Both the position numbers and the translations under genes were made by a program. Source: Promethearchaeota archaeon (GTDB taxonomy: Archaea > Asgardarchaeota > Lokiarchaeia > Sigyniarchaeales > Promethearchaeaceae). Taken from it: a stretch of DNA of 13,768 nucleotides. Below the pieces are notes generated by a model. It had not been told where the DNA came from. It searched no databases and saw nothing but the letters and a program-made list of their open reading frames with translations. Positions 1-8,474 of this stretch are shown here, piece by piece; the first letter of the stretch is position 1; each line of letters begins with the position of its first letter. The stretch spans positions 1 to 13,768 of the forward strand of contig WJKO01000128.1 in the NCBI GenBank assembly GCA_014729055.1, written 5' to 3'.

Positions 1-2
1 AA

Positions 3-101
3 CTTCAAGATAAACAGTATTTCAGATACGACAAACAAAAAGGGTGGACGCTAACAAACAAAGGCCAAACAGAATATTCCCGACTCAAACAATTCATATA
101 A
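3..101 (+). CDS. C-terminal tail of a gene entering from the left, possibly winged-helix
   Basis: Frame 3 is open from the window edge to a TAA at 99-101 and gives 32 residues. The start lies outside the window. The end of the chain, with the string GWTLTNKGQTEYSRL, has the look of the beta-wing and last helix of a winged helix-turn-helix domain, where W-x-L-T-x-x-G is frequent. The resemblance is short and nothing else can be seen, so the role is unknown. It lies outside the putative left attachment site and is therefore probably host DNA, or the end of a neighbouring element. Confidence 0.5.
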   Translation, partial: LQDKQYFRYDKQKGWTLTNKGQTEYSRLKQFI

Positions 102-130
102 ACATCCAAGAATTGAACAGAATATTGATA

Positions 131-150
131 TGCCGAAGGCGGGCTTTGAC
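131..150 (-). other. Left attachment site (attL): 20-nt tRNA 3'-end fragment
   Basis: Read on the minus strand this is the 3' end of a tRNA: T-loop (144-150), 3' strand of the T stem CCCGC (139-143), 3' acceptor strand CTTCGGC (132-138) and discriminator A (131), with no encoded CCA. To the right the tRNA likeness stops at once, so this is a fragment and not a gene. The segment 130-141, ATGCCGAAGGCG, is identical to 13628-13639 at the other end. Integration into tRNA 3' ends is usual for archaeal tyrosine integrases, and one is encoded at the right end. Confidence 0.65.
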
Positions 151-155
151 ATCTA

Positions 156-167
156 TGTTACAGGGAC
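156..167 (+). repeat. Left copy of a 12-bp inverted repeat next to attL
   Basis: TGTTACAGGGAC is the exact reverse complement of 13607-13618. It begins 14 bp inside the shared core, and the partner lies 9 bp inside the other core, so the two copies face each other across the element. This is the arrangement of integrase arm-binding sites. The left copy also runs into a small palindrome, ACAGG-GACA-CCTGT (160-173), that the right copy lacks. Confidence 0.6.
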
Positions 168-200
168 ACCTGTATTCCAATAACATATTGGATTTCATCA

Positions 201-235
201 TATTTAAATTCATATGATTATGCATATTATATGAA
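201..235 (+). promoter_or_regulatory. Promoter with operator-like inverted repeat for the AbrB-type gene
   Basis: TATTTAAAT (201-209) is a TATA box about 25-30 bp ahead of the ATG at 231, which implies a leaderless or nearly leaderless mRNA. A perfect 7-bp inverted repeat, TTCATAT (209-215) and ATATGAA (229-235), runs from the TATA box to the start codon. AbrB-family regulators often repress themselves, so this is a likely operator; that is inference. Confidence 0.5.
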
Positions 236-371
236 GCTTCAAGAAACTCCCAGAGGACAATTCACACTAACGATTCCAAAAGCAATAGTAAATGCTAAGG
301 GATGGAAGGCAGGGGAGGATCTTTCTCTTGAGTTTGATTCAAAGGGAAATATTGTTATCAAGGAAAAATGA
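231..371 (+). CDS. Small SpoVT-AbrB / MazE-type DNA-binding protein (46 aa)
   Basis: The 46-residue product carries the complete swapped-hairpin AbrB pattern: GQFTLTIPKAIVNAKGW followed by KAGEDLSLEF and a closing strand NIVIKEK. The strand, short helix (IPKAI), strand order and the G-W-K-x-G-D-like turn are typical of archaeal AbrB regulators and of MazE/VapB antitoxins. It should act as a dimeric DNA-binding protein. The ATG at 231 was chosen because a TATA box sits about 25 bp upstream and because the nearby upstream ATGs are not in frame. The next gene starts 28 bp after the stop, on the same strand, and is probably co-transcribed. That neighbour is a membrane protein, not a recognisable PIN or MazF toxin, so a toxin-antitoxin role is possible but not shown. 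Confidence 0.8.
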   Translation: MKLQETPRGQFTLTIPKAIVNAKGWKAGEDLSLEFDSKGNIVIKEK

Positions 372-399
372 ATGAAAAATGAGTTTCCTATGATAAAAG

Positions 400-792
400 A
401 TGTTTATTGAGTTAGTTAAATGGGTGAATGAATCAACTCTTCCATATTTTCTTGCATGTAACCAGGATTCTACCTGCATGTTCATTGCAGCAATAGGTTA
501 CATCTTATTTATTGGATGTATCCTCGTATTTCTCAAATGCTTCAAAGGACTTAGAATAATTCAAATTATTATGATTATCTGTTTTCTAATTGTAACACTT
601 CAATTTCTTGAACACATACTCTTTGAAAGGATTATTCCACTTTCAATCAAACCAATTGTTAACCCGATTGAGAGAATTACCAATCCATTAACTATACCTT
701 TTGTCATATTGGCCTTTCCTTATCTAGTCTATACCCTAATCAAAGAAAGAAAACAAATCAAGAAGAACATCAAAGCATTACGGAATAACTAA
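400..792 (+). CDS. Small integral membrane protein, unknown function (130 aa)
   Basis: Three hydrophobic stretches fit membrane helices: about residues 27-46, 51-71 and 97-114. A basic C-terminal tail (KERKQIKKNIKALR) should lie in the cytoplasm. The N-terminus is not a signal peptide. An in-frame stop lies just upstream, so the ATG at 400 is the first possible start; no clear Shine-Dalgarno sequence is present. It follows the AbrB-type gene by 28 bp and is followed by a T-rich stretch. I do not recognise the family. Given its place beside a small DNA-binding protein in a mobile element, a membrane toxin, an effector or a superinfection-exclusion protein are possible, but nothing in the sequence proves any of these. 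Confidence 0.65.
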   Translation: MFIELVKWVNESTLPYFLACNQDSTCMFIAAIGYILFIGCILVFLKCFKGLRIIQIIMIICFLIVTLQFLEHILFERIIPLSIKPIVNPIERITNPLTIPFVILAFPYLVYTLIKERKQIKKNIKALRNN

Positions 793-831
793 CAATATTG
801 AGGAATACAGTCCCCCTATGAGATATTTCCT

Positions 832-843
832 GTTTTTTGTTTT
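832..843 (+). terminator. T-rich terminator after the AbrB/membrane-protein genes
   Basis: GTTTTTTGTTTT lies 40 bp after the membrane-protein stop codon. Archaeal RNA polymerase terminates at U-rich tracts without needing a hairpin. The rest of the 793-914 gap holds nothing I can name. I see no matching T-tract on the minus strand for the operon that ends at 915. Confidence 0.45.
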
Positions 844-914
844 AAGCCCCTTTATTTAAATTAATTAGGTATATAGTGGGTGTGTGTGCCATGTTTGCTA
901 AACTTTCTCATAAA

Positions 915-2321
915 CTATCTATTGTTTTGGTCTTTCATTGAACATAGTAAAGATCTATCATCTAAATAACTATCCAATTCTCTATCTATTCTAGAATAAT
1001 CCATTCCTCCAAAATCAGGCATTTGATATTTGTGTTTTAAACAATAGCTTACCAACCTTTTCATTTTATCTACTCTCTCCCGTATTGTTGGTTTCTTGTT
1101 ATAATCTTCTACTCGTGGTATCTTTTTATCTACCTTTAATTTCTTATATGCATGTTTCATTGGAGAATAAACTGTAGCCAATTGGGCATCATATTCATTG
1201 TCTTCTCCATATCTTATTCCAATATTATGGTATCTAACTTGTTTTCTAAACGCTCTGATCTTCTTATCTGTCCAATTACCTTTCTTATGAATATAATAAT
1301 CTTTATCTGTTTGACCTGACTTATGTTTCCCTGGATTATAGTAATCATGAAGTTGATCTAATGGTCGATATCTACAATCTGATATCTGAACTCCCCACTC
1401 TTTACAATATTTAATTTTTTTCAGCATTTCTTCACATGGTATATCATAATTGTAGATCATAAACACCTGAATCTCTTTTACTGAATATCCCCCTTCAACT
1501 AGTAGCTCAATTTGTTTTTTAATGTCTTTGTAATCCTCAATACCATTATCCCATGCAATTCTAGGGAACAAGAAATGTGCTTGCTTAAGGAGTTTAGCAA
1601 CCTTTGATTTTTGAAGAAGGATCCTTCCATCATAACCACTTTGGGATTCATAAGTTACTGGTTTATTATTTATTTTCAATTTTATCAATTTTTCTAATAT
1701 TAATTCAATCTGTGGGTGAGCGAGTATATTATTATCATAAAAGATTACTTTGTTCTTTTTGACTGCCTTTAATTCTTCAATAAGTTTGTCTGGATCTTTA
1801 TATGTTAGTTTAGGTTCAATCTTCCAAGTACCACAAAAACTACATCTTCTGATACAACCTCTAACGATATGAGAAACATGATAGTCGCAGTCAATGATTG
1901 AATAATCAGGTAAAACCTCTTCGGCTTCTTTTTGAACTCCAACCTTAGACTTTAACTGGTATTTTTTAGCTTTTTCTTTGAAATCCTTTGATTTATGGAG
2001 GAGAGAAACATAAATCCCTCCACCTTCAATCTCAGCATTTGGAAATTTGTTTCTATAAAATTTAACTGAATTCCAAAAATATTCACTCCAATAAGTGAAA
2101 AGAGAGGTGATTATAATCTTTTTTGGGTATCCACCACGAGGTATATTTTGTTGATTACCCCTAATCAAAACAGTATCATAACCCTTTTCTTTGTAAACAG
2201 TTGAATATTTGAGGAGTGGAATCGGTACAAAGTTTTTATGAATTTGATTTGCTTTATTTCGAGATCTATTCGGAAATGGAAATTCTGGTTCAACCAATAA
2301 TATAAAACTTTTTTTAACCAT
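915..2321 (-). CDS. Radical SAM enzyme with Rossmann-like N-terminal domain (468 aa), last gene of the cargo operon
   Basis: The radical SAM signature is C156-x3-C160-x2-C163 inside VRGCIRRCSFCGTW, which binds the 4Fe-4S cluster that cleaves S-adenosylmethionine. The following FYDNNIL strand is typical of the TIM barrel. Residues 1-135 look like the Rossmann fold of B12-binding radical SAM proteins (LLVEPEFPFP, DTVLIRGN, IIITSLFTYW, GGIYVSLL). The DxHxxG motif for base-off cobalamin binding is absent, so B12 use is doubtful. The C-terminal third (about 330-468) is basic and tyrosine-rich and not recognised. The ATG lies 3 nt after the helicase stop, with no Shine-Dalgarno sequence, so translation is probably coupled. 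The substrate is unknown; a nucleotide, nucleic acid or protein is possible. It is not a clear viperin, QueE or MiaB. Confidence 0.85.
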   Translation of the reverse strand: MVKKSFILLVEPEFPFPNRSRNKANQIHKNFVPIPLLKYSTVYKEKGYDTVLIRGNQQNIPRGGYPKKIIITSLFTYWSEYFWNSVKFYRNKFPNAEIEGGGIYVSLLHKSKDFKEKAKKYQLKSKVGVQKEAEEVLPDYSIIDCDYHVSHIVRGCIRRCSFCGTWKIEPKLTYKDPDKLIEELKAVKKNKVIFYDNNILAHPQIELILEKLIKLKINNKPVTYESQSGYDGRILLQKSKVAKLLKQAHFLFPRIAWDNGIEDYKDIKKQIELLVEGGYSVKEIQVFMIYNYDIPCEEMLKKIKYCKEWGVQISDCRYRPLDQLHDYYNPGKHKSGQTDKDYYIHKKGNWTDKKIRAFRKQVRYHNIGIRYGEDNEYDAQLATVYSPMKHAYKKLKVDKKIPRVEDYNKKPTIRERVDKMKRLVSYCLKHKYQMPDFGGMDYSRIDRELDSYLDDRSLLCSMKDQNNR

Positions 2322-2324
2322 TTT

Positions 2325-5300
2325 TTAAGATGAATAACGCCTTGACGGAAAATCTTTGATTAATGGATTTGGGTTATTCTTCTGATTCCAGAATGAATAA
2401 AATTGGTTTTTCCAATCTTTAGCAAGATCAATATTTTGATAAATTATTATGTGATTATCTAATTTTTGAGAATTAAATGAATTTAATCCTAAAGCCAAAG
2501 TAACTAGCACTTTTCCATCTATTAAGATATATCTTTCATGAATAACTGATTTCATCCCCCCAAATATTTCTTTATTATTATTATAATATCTTAAGACTTC
2601 AAAAGATTTGTTATCTTCCCTGAATTTTTCTGCAATTTTTTCTACATGTTTAGACTCTAATGAAGAAGAAAGAATCTTCACATTAACTCCTTCAGGAATC
2701 CATTTAAGTAGGTATTCCCATGAACTCATCTCAGTTATGTAAGGATCAGATATGAGAACTTCTTCCTTAGCATTTCTTAAAAATGAACCTACCTTAGCCA
2801 TTGCTTTCTCTCTTTGTTCATTTGTTTCCAATCGTGTAAAATCATATGATGTATCTGTTGGCCTATCCTCTGGTAAGAGATGTCGGCTAATACTCCATAA
2901 TTCTTCAAATACAGATGTGTGCCTGCTTGCAAAATCATCGTCTGCAATTAAAACCCTATCCCTATTTTTGATGGTTTCAGCAGACAGATTTGCTGAAATA
3001 AAGGATACATGGCGATTTGGTAACGATGGGTCTACAATTACTTCTTTATGGTGTGCAATGGATTTACCATTATATCCCTGGAATTTATCTTCAAATATTC
3101 TAACATCTATTCCTGCTTCAGTTAATTGTCGTATCTCTTCTCTTCTTTTTTGTGAATATTTTTGAACACTTGGAGGCCTTAATATTGCTCTGATTTTGAC
3201 TTCAGAAGTTCTTTTTTTACCTATTAGAATATCCATCCAACTCATATTGGAACCATCAGTCCATTGGAATTTATCATCTGTGATATACATTGATACTATA
3301 TTTACTTCTTTTTTTGCCTCCTCAATAGCTTTTTTTACTATATCAAAACCTTCTGTGGAATTATGGGGAGACATAATTCTTTGAACAATACCTTTATCTG
3401 CTTCTTCCTCAACTTGATTATCAGTTAATGTAATATCCTCTTTGAAAAACCCTTCCAATACTCTTTTGTCAACTAATTTAGCATCAAATTTTCTCCTAGA
3501 TGAATATATGCAAGAAGGACATCCCCTGTCACAACTACAATCAAAAACAAATTTTTTAATCTGATCTAAAACTCTGTCAAAATTCTTATAAATTAGATCA
3601 ACATAACCAACACCACCATCAATATTATCAAATAGGATAATGGATCCATCTTCAGGTGAAAATTCACCCCCAATTTCTCCATCATCTGCTCTCGCAATAA
3701 TTTGCCCTGCATTAATGAACGCATTTAACAAAGAATTAAGGTATGAATTCTCATCCTCTAAGTAAGTGTCACTATTTTTAATTTCATCTCGGACTTGAAT
3801 TCTAATAGCTCTTGTTCCGATTTCATGATAAAATTTTACATTTATGTCTTTTCCTGGGACTTCGATAGGTTTGCCTGAACATCTCTCGTTTTCAACCGCT
3901 CCTTTTCCAAAGGATTTTTCACTAATATTGAAATGATCTCTTGACTTTAACTCCTCAGTATCCAATCTTTTTCCACATTCTTCACAAATCTGAAAATTTA
4001 TTGCATTACCATTTTTAAAACAATTATTCACAAGACTCAATACATGAGTTTGACTTGGATGAGATACTTTAAAACCAGGATAAGATTCATTATATTCAAT
4101 CTCCTCTAAGCCTTTTATGAATATTCCTGCTTCGACATAGGAATCCCTCCCAATCCTATCTTCTATCTTACTTTCCCATTGAACAACAAATCTATTAGGA
4201 TTCAGTCCTACATGGCCATTTTCATTTAGTGTTAAGATTTCTCCACATGAACATTTTTTTTCTTCATGGCCTTCATATACATAATATCTTAAGCAGTTAC
4301 TACAAAGTAAAAATTTTGTTTTCTTAGGTTTGTACGCTTCACTCATATCAACTCCAATTGATCTATATACATCTTTACTATAGAATATTTCCATGCCTGG
4401 AGAAAATTGGAATAAACCGATATTCTTCTGTTTATCAAAGAACTTATATCGTCTTGACCAGATCCAGTTTTTATGATCAGAAGGTATTTGGATAAGTGAA
4501 ACAGTCTCCGTGGGGAATGCATAACGAGGTATAAAATTATTATCTGAAAGATATCTTATTGTATTAGCTTCGCTCAAATCCTTTAATAAATCTTTTGTAC
4601 TGTTAATCTCATCATTTAATTTATCTGTGTTTACTTCTTCATTTGATGAATTATTGGAAAAGATATCAAACGAGTCTTCAAGTTGATTTCTTTCATCTCT
4701 TAATAGTTTATATCTATTGTAAATGTTTTGATATTCTGCTTTATACTTATCTCGAATCCGTACGAATTCCAAAAGAAATGTTTGAGTGATTTCTTTTATC
4801 TTGGGTATTTGAATTAAAGGATTTTTATCAGAATCAATTAGTTCTTCCCTAAATGTTTCACATACATCATCTACTAAACTATCATAATTTTTTTCAATAA
4901 AATTTTTTAATAACTGATATCCTTCTTGTTGTGTAACATATTCTTGGAAATTTGGTTTTAAAAGTTTTTCTGCTGAAATATTTTCTAAAATAAGTGAGAA
5001 TATATGATATTTGATAAGAAGTGAATTTTCTAAGAAAATATCTAATTCTGAAACCTTTCCTTTAATTAATTCTTGAGGATGGTCAAAATAGAAATTGTCA
5101 ATTATGCATGTATCTTTAATGAATGTAGTAGATAAACTAATCTTTGTTTTTCGACCAGCTCTTCCAACTCTTTGGATATAGCTTGCAGGAGATGGAGGGG
5201 TTTTTATTAAACCAACTGTGTTTAGATCTCCAATGTCAACTCCTAACTCTAATGTTGGGGAAGCCACAACTAAGTTAATCTTGCCTTTTTTGAATTCTGT

Positions 5301-8300
5301 TTCAGTATTCCTTCTATCTTCAGATGATGCAGTATCCTCTCTAGCTATCATCTTAAGTGGTTGAGATTTGTATAAATCAGTATAGTAAGACTTAACCTTT
5401 GAATACTCTATAGGTACGAGATTTGGAATATCTTTATGTTTTTGATCATTATCAAAACCTATGCATTTTCCATATGTATCGTAGTATTTGATAGTATTAC
5501 ATTTTTCACAAATATAGATGTCTGTTGGTTTCTTTAATTCTATTTTTTCAAGGTCAAAAACGAGGGTTTTTTCACTTGGTAAACATACATCATTTGATAC
5601 ATTATGTTGTTTTAGAAAGCCCCGACTGATTATGTAATCTAGGATGTCTTTGTATATCTCATCATCTTCAATTTCATCTAAGCCAATTACAGGTTTTGCC
5701 TTGGTTAAGAGTTTAGATGGCCAATTAGTGTCTAGAGAGGCTATTCTTTTTGAATAAACTTTATCGATGTCATATTCATCTATACCTTCTTTGCTTTTCC
5801 AATATGTTTTTGCTTCGCTTGTTGATCCACGATAGAAACAGTATTTGATTCTTGATTTTTCTCTCCAAGTTTTAGGCATTGCAAGAGCAGTTGGAGTATT
5901 TCTGTTTTCATCTCTTAGAAAGACATTTTTATGTCTAAATTCATCTAAAAACTGCCTGATTAGAGGATATATATTTTTATCTGAGTATATTGGATTTTTC
6001 TCAGAAAAATAAGATGACACATCTTCTTTTGTAAGTCCAATATAATCTATTTCTAATATCCCTAGATTTTCCGGAGTGATCCTTTTTTTGTTTAATTTAA
6101 GGAATTCACCAATCCCTTTTGTAATATCTGCTTCAAATGAAGTATTTGATTTAGAATCATCATAAAATTCTGTTATTTGAGAAGATAATTGTTTAAATAA
6201 TTCGGGATAGGGTATCTGACCATTATTCTTTTCAATAATAGAAAGGGCTAATTGAGAGATAAGAGATTTTTTATGTTGAAAAGATATTGCGGATGCAAAC
6301 ATAGAAACTTCTTGTACTGAATCTGAAAATAGTAATAATTTCCTTTTTTCAGGCAATGTATTAAATTGAATATCCCAAAATTGCCTTGATGAAACATTAA
6401 AACTCATTGCCATACTTGTGACTTTGGTAGGGGGTTGGATGTCGTGATTGTCACAGAAGGGACAAGGATCAACATTAGGTTTGCCTTTTTTGATTTCTAT
6501 CTTTATTCCACGACAATTTGAACCACATTTTTCACAAGTAGGGATTTTGGAATACAAATCACAATCTATGCAAAAATAATGGTTGGGCTCATCTTCGTTA
6601 TAAGTCCACCAAAAGGTATTTTCTGCACCTTTATCTTCATGTTCAGCATTTTTTCCTAATATCTCTAAAGCTTCTGCATTTTTGGAACTACTGATATCAA
6701 TTGAATCCACTATTTCATTTGTGTAAAAATCATCCCCATAAAATATTTGCCCGCAACCGTGACATACACCAAGGACTTTCATAGGTTTTCCACAACCCTT
6801 ATTTTGACATTCATGAATGTCTCTCCAATCTGCTTCTTGACATTCAGTACATATCTTGAATTTTCTTGGTGGTCTAATGAATAAATGAGCTTGTATAGAT
6901 ACTAATGGATTATCTGAACCGGGGATTTTGGCTTCAGAGCCCAAATATAGATATTGCCAGATTAACTCTCTTTTTTCATGAAAGTTAATATCTGAATCAA
7001 CTAAATCTATCAATTCATCTATTGTTTTGACATCTTCAATTTCTTTAAGAATATTCCAAAAGAATTTGTTTTGCCTTAGACAATAATATAGAATATTCTC
7101 TTTTTCTTCATATTTTGATTTAGCTTCTTTAAAGACTTGAGGATTAGATATATTTTCAGATATAGCCTTTAATTCGTCATCTGAAAGTTCTGAAATCAAT
7201 TTGATATTATTATCTTTGGTAAACAGTTCAGGAATAATATTTGGTTCTTTTGAGATTGTTGTATCCGGTTTCAGATGCCATATACTATCTATTTCTCCAG
7301 TTACAACATTTTTTGAGTCAAATTTTTTACCAAATAATTTTGTTGCAAATTTACTTATTATTTTATTATCTTCTTCTCGGTCTCCTGTTTTAGTTAATGT
7401 TGCACTTGTTGTTATGCATACTATATCTTTGTTGCCCTTGTTTTCTAAGCGTTTGATAACTCTTCGATTTTGTAAGGCTACATGGACTCCTTTTGCCCCT
7501 GTATATGTGTGTGATTCATCTAATACAACATATTTTGTGGCTCCGGATGAGAATAATGGTTGTTCATAATCTCGTAAGAGCAATAACTCCATCATTGAAT
7601 AGTTTGTAATGAAAAAGTCTGGACCCCGATCTTGCATTTCCTTTCTTGTGATGATATAATTATGTAGGAAAATCCCAGTTTGATGAGGACAAGTAAATCT
7701 TTTTTTACCTTCTACTTCATCTGGCTTAAATGGTTCTTGTTGTGAATTTTTGATGCAATTTATACATTTATGATACTCTTTTTGTTCAAGAAATTTAATA
7801 TCACTCTTAGAGAAGGGACAAGATGTTTCTAATTTGTCTAATTTCCGTGTGTCCTTATCATTTCTAGGAGTATCACCAATGTAAATACCATATGTTAAAT
7901 CCTTATCATATAATTCTTTTAACCAAAAGGAAATTTTTTTTATGACATCTAATTGGTCGTATGCGAGTGCATTCATTGGGTATGAAATAAATGCTTTTAC
8001 TCCATGTGGATTGTTATTCTCTTTTTTGAATTTTAAAGCATAATCGATTATAGGAAGTATAAAAACCATTGTTTTTCCACTGCCTGTTCCTGTTGAAACT
8101 ATGGTATTTTGCCCATCCTTTACTTTTTCAATACCATTTATCTGATGAATATACAGATGTTTTATTTCATGAAGAATATCTGCTATTTCGGGGTTGTCAA
8201 ATTTCTCTTGTAAAAAATCTTTGAATGTTATATTATGTTCTTTGTACCTATGTGATAAACTGATGAAAGGGCCATTAGATATGCAACCATCTTCTTGTAA

Positions 8301-8474
8301 TAATTCTTTGACTTTTTCTTGATTTAATGGATTATTTGGAAAATTATTATCTAGGATAAACTGTCTGTATTTTCTTTTGACCTCATCCGTGACTGTTAAG
8401 GGATTAAATACTTCCATTTTAATTGTTTTCCGAGTAAAATATTGGACATTTGTTTTCAAATCGTCTACATCCAA
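2325..8474 (-). CDS. Giant superfamily 2 helicase with zinc ribbons, DUF1998 module and two phospholipase-D domains (2049 aa)
   Basis: Predicted DNA translocase and nuclease, cytoplasmic. Helicase motifs: Walker A STGTGSGKT (127-135), Ia YPMNALAYDQ (165-174), DESH box (319-322), SAT (357-359), LLLFSDS (motif IV, D718), SPTLELGVDIG (from about 1072) and QRVGRAGR (1101-1108). A Cys cluster (C219, C237, C240, C262) and CxxC ribbons (542/545, 635/638, 671/674) fill the long stretch between motifs III and IV. A coiled coil lies near 1225-1310, with another CxxC at 1391/1394. The DUF1998-type end is CSCDRGCPSC (C1646, 1648, 1652, 1655). First PLD: HHKEVIVD at 1808-1815, a good HKD motif. Second PLD: HERYILID at 1979-1986, with Arg for Lys. 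The fusion equals DISARM DrmA+DrmB+DrmC; the size recalls Druantia DruE. The start at 8474 overlaps the upstream gene by 56 bp and has an AGAGGG behind it; ATG 8417 (M20), 1 nt after the upstream stop, is an equally good start. Confidence 0.9.
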   Translation of the reverse strand: MDVDDLKTNVQYFTRKTIKMEVFNPLTVTDEVKRKYRQFILDNNFPNNPLNQEKVKELLQEDGCISNGPFISLSHRYKEHNITFKDFLQEKFDNPEIADILHEIKHLYIHQINGIEKVKDGQNTIVSTGTGSGKTMVFILPIIDYALKFKKENNNPHGVKAFISYPMNALAYDQLDVIKKISFWLKELYDKDLTYGIYIGDTPRNDKDTRKLDKLETSCPFSKSDIKFLEQKEYHKCINCIKNSQQEPFKPDEVEGKKRFTCPHQTGIFLHNYIITRKEMQDRGPDFFITNYSMMELLLLRDYEQPLFSSGATKYVVLDESHTYTGAKGVHVALQNRRVIKRLENKGNKDIVCITTSATLTKTGDREEDNKIISKFATKLFGKKFDSKNVVTGEIDSIWHLKPDTTISKEPNIIPELFTKDNNIKLISELSDDELKAISENISNPQVFKEAKSKYEEKENILYYCLRQNKFFWNILKEIEDVKTIDELIDLVDSDINFHEKRELIWQYLYLGSEAKIPGSDNPLVSIQAHLFIRPPRKFKICTECQEADWRDIHECQNKGCGKPMKVLGVCHGCGQIFYGDDFYTNEIVDSIDISSSKNAEALEILGKNAEHEDKGAENTFWWTYNEDEPNHYFCIDCDLYSKIPTCEKCGSNCRGIKIEIKKGKPNVDPCPFCDNHDIQPPTKVTSMAMSFNVSSRQFWDIQFNTLPEKRKLLLFSDSVQEVSMFASAISFQHKKSLISQLALSIIEKNNGQIPYPELFKQLSSQITEFYDDSKSNTSFEADITKGIGEFLKLNKKRITPENLGILEIDYIGLTKEDVSSYFSEKNPIYSDKNIYPLIRQFLDEFRHKNVFLRDENRNTPTALAMPKTWREKSRIKYCFYRGSTSEAKTYWKSKEGIDEYDIDKVYSKRIASLDTNWPSKLLTKAKPVIGLDEIEDDEIYKDILDYIISRGFLKQHNVSNDVCLPSEKTLVFDLEKIELKKPTDIYICEKCNTIKYYDTYGKCIGFDNDQKHKDIPNLVPIEYSKVKSYYTDLYKSQPLKMIAREDTASSEDRRNTETEFKKGKINLVVASPTLELGVDIGDLNTVGLIKTPPSPASYIQRVGRAGRKTKISLSTTFIKDTCIIDNFYFDHPQELIKGKVSELDIFLENSLLIKYHIFSLILENISAEKLLKPNFQEYVTQQEGYQLLKNFIEKNYDSLVDDVCETFREELIDSDKNPLIQIPKIKEITQTFLLEFVRIRDKYKAEYQNIYNRYKLLRDERNQLEDSFDIFSNNSSNEEVNTDKLNDEINSTKDLLKDLSEANTIRYLSDNNFIPRYAFPTETVSLIQIPSDHKNWIWSRRYKFFDKQKNIGLFQFSPGMEIFYSKDVYRSIGVDMSEAYKPKKTKFLLCSNCLRYYVYEGHEEKKCSCGEILTLNENGHVGLNPNRFVVQWESKIEDRIGRDSYVEAGIFIKGLEEIEYNESYPGFKVSHPSQTHVLSLVNNCFKNGNAINFQICEECGKRLDTEELKSRDHFNISEKSFGKGAVENERCSGKPIEVPGKDINVKFYHEIGTRAIRIQVRDEIKNSDTYLEDENSYLNSLLNAFINAGQIIARADDGEIGGEFSPEDGSIILFDNIDGGVGYVDLIYKNFDRVLDQIKKFVFDCSCDRGCPSCIYSSRRKFDAKLVDKRVLEGFFKEDITLTDNQVEEEADKGIVQRIMSPHNSTEGFDIVKKAIEEAKKEVNIVSMYITDDKFQWTDGSNMSWMDILIGKKRTSEVKIRAILRPPSVQKYSQKRREEIRQLTEAGIDVRIFEDKFQGYNGKSIAHHKEVIVDPSLPNRHVSFISANLSAETIKNRDRVLIADDDFASRHTSVFEELWSISRHLLPEDRPTDTSYDFTRLETNEQREKAMAKVGSFLRNAKEEVLISDPYITEMSSWEYLLKWIPEGVNVKILSSSLESKHVEKIAEKFREDNKSFEVLRYYNNNKEIFGGMKSVIHERYILIDGKVLVTLALGLNSFNSQKLDNHIIIYQNIDLAKDWKNQFYSFWNQKNNPNPLIKDFPSRRYSS

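Noticed and set aside
2752..3384. Plus-strand reading frames opposite the helicase gene
   Set aside because: They are antisense to the PLD domains, whose motifs prove the minus-strand frame; no independent domain or ribosome-binding site is seen.
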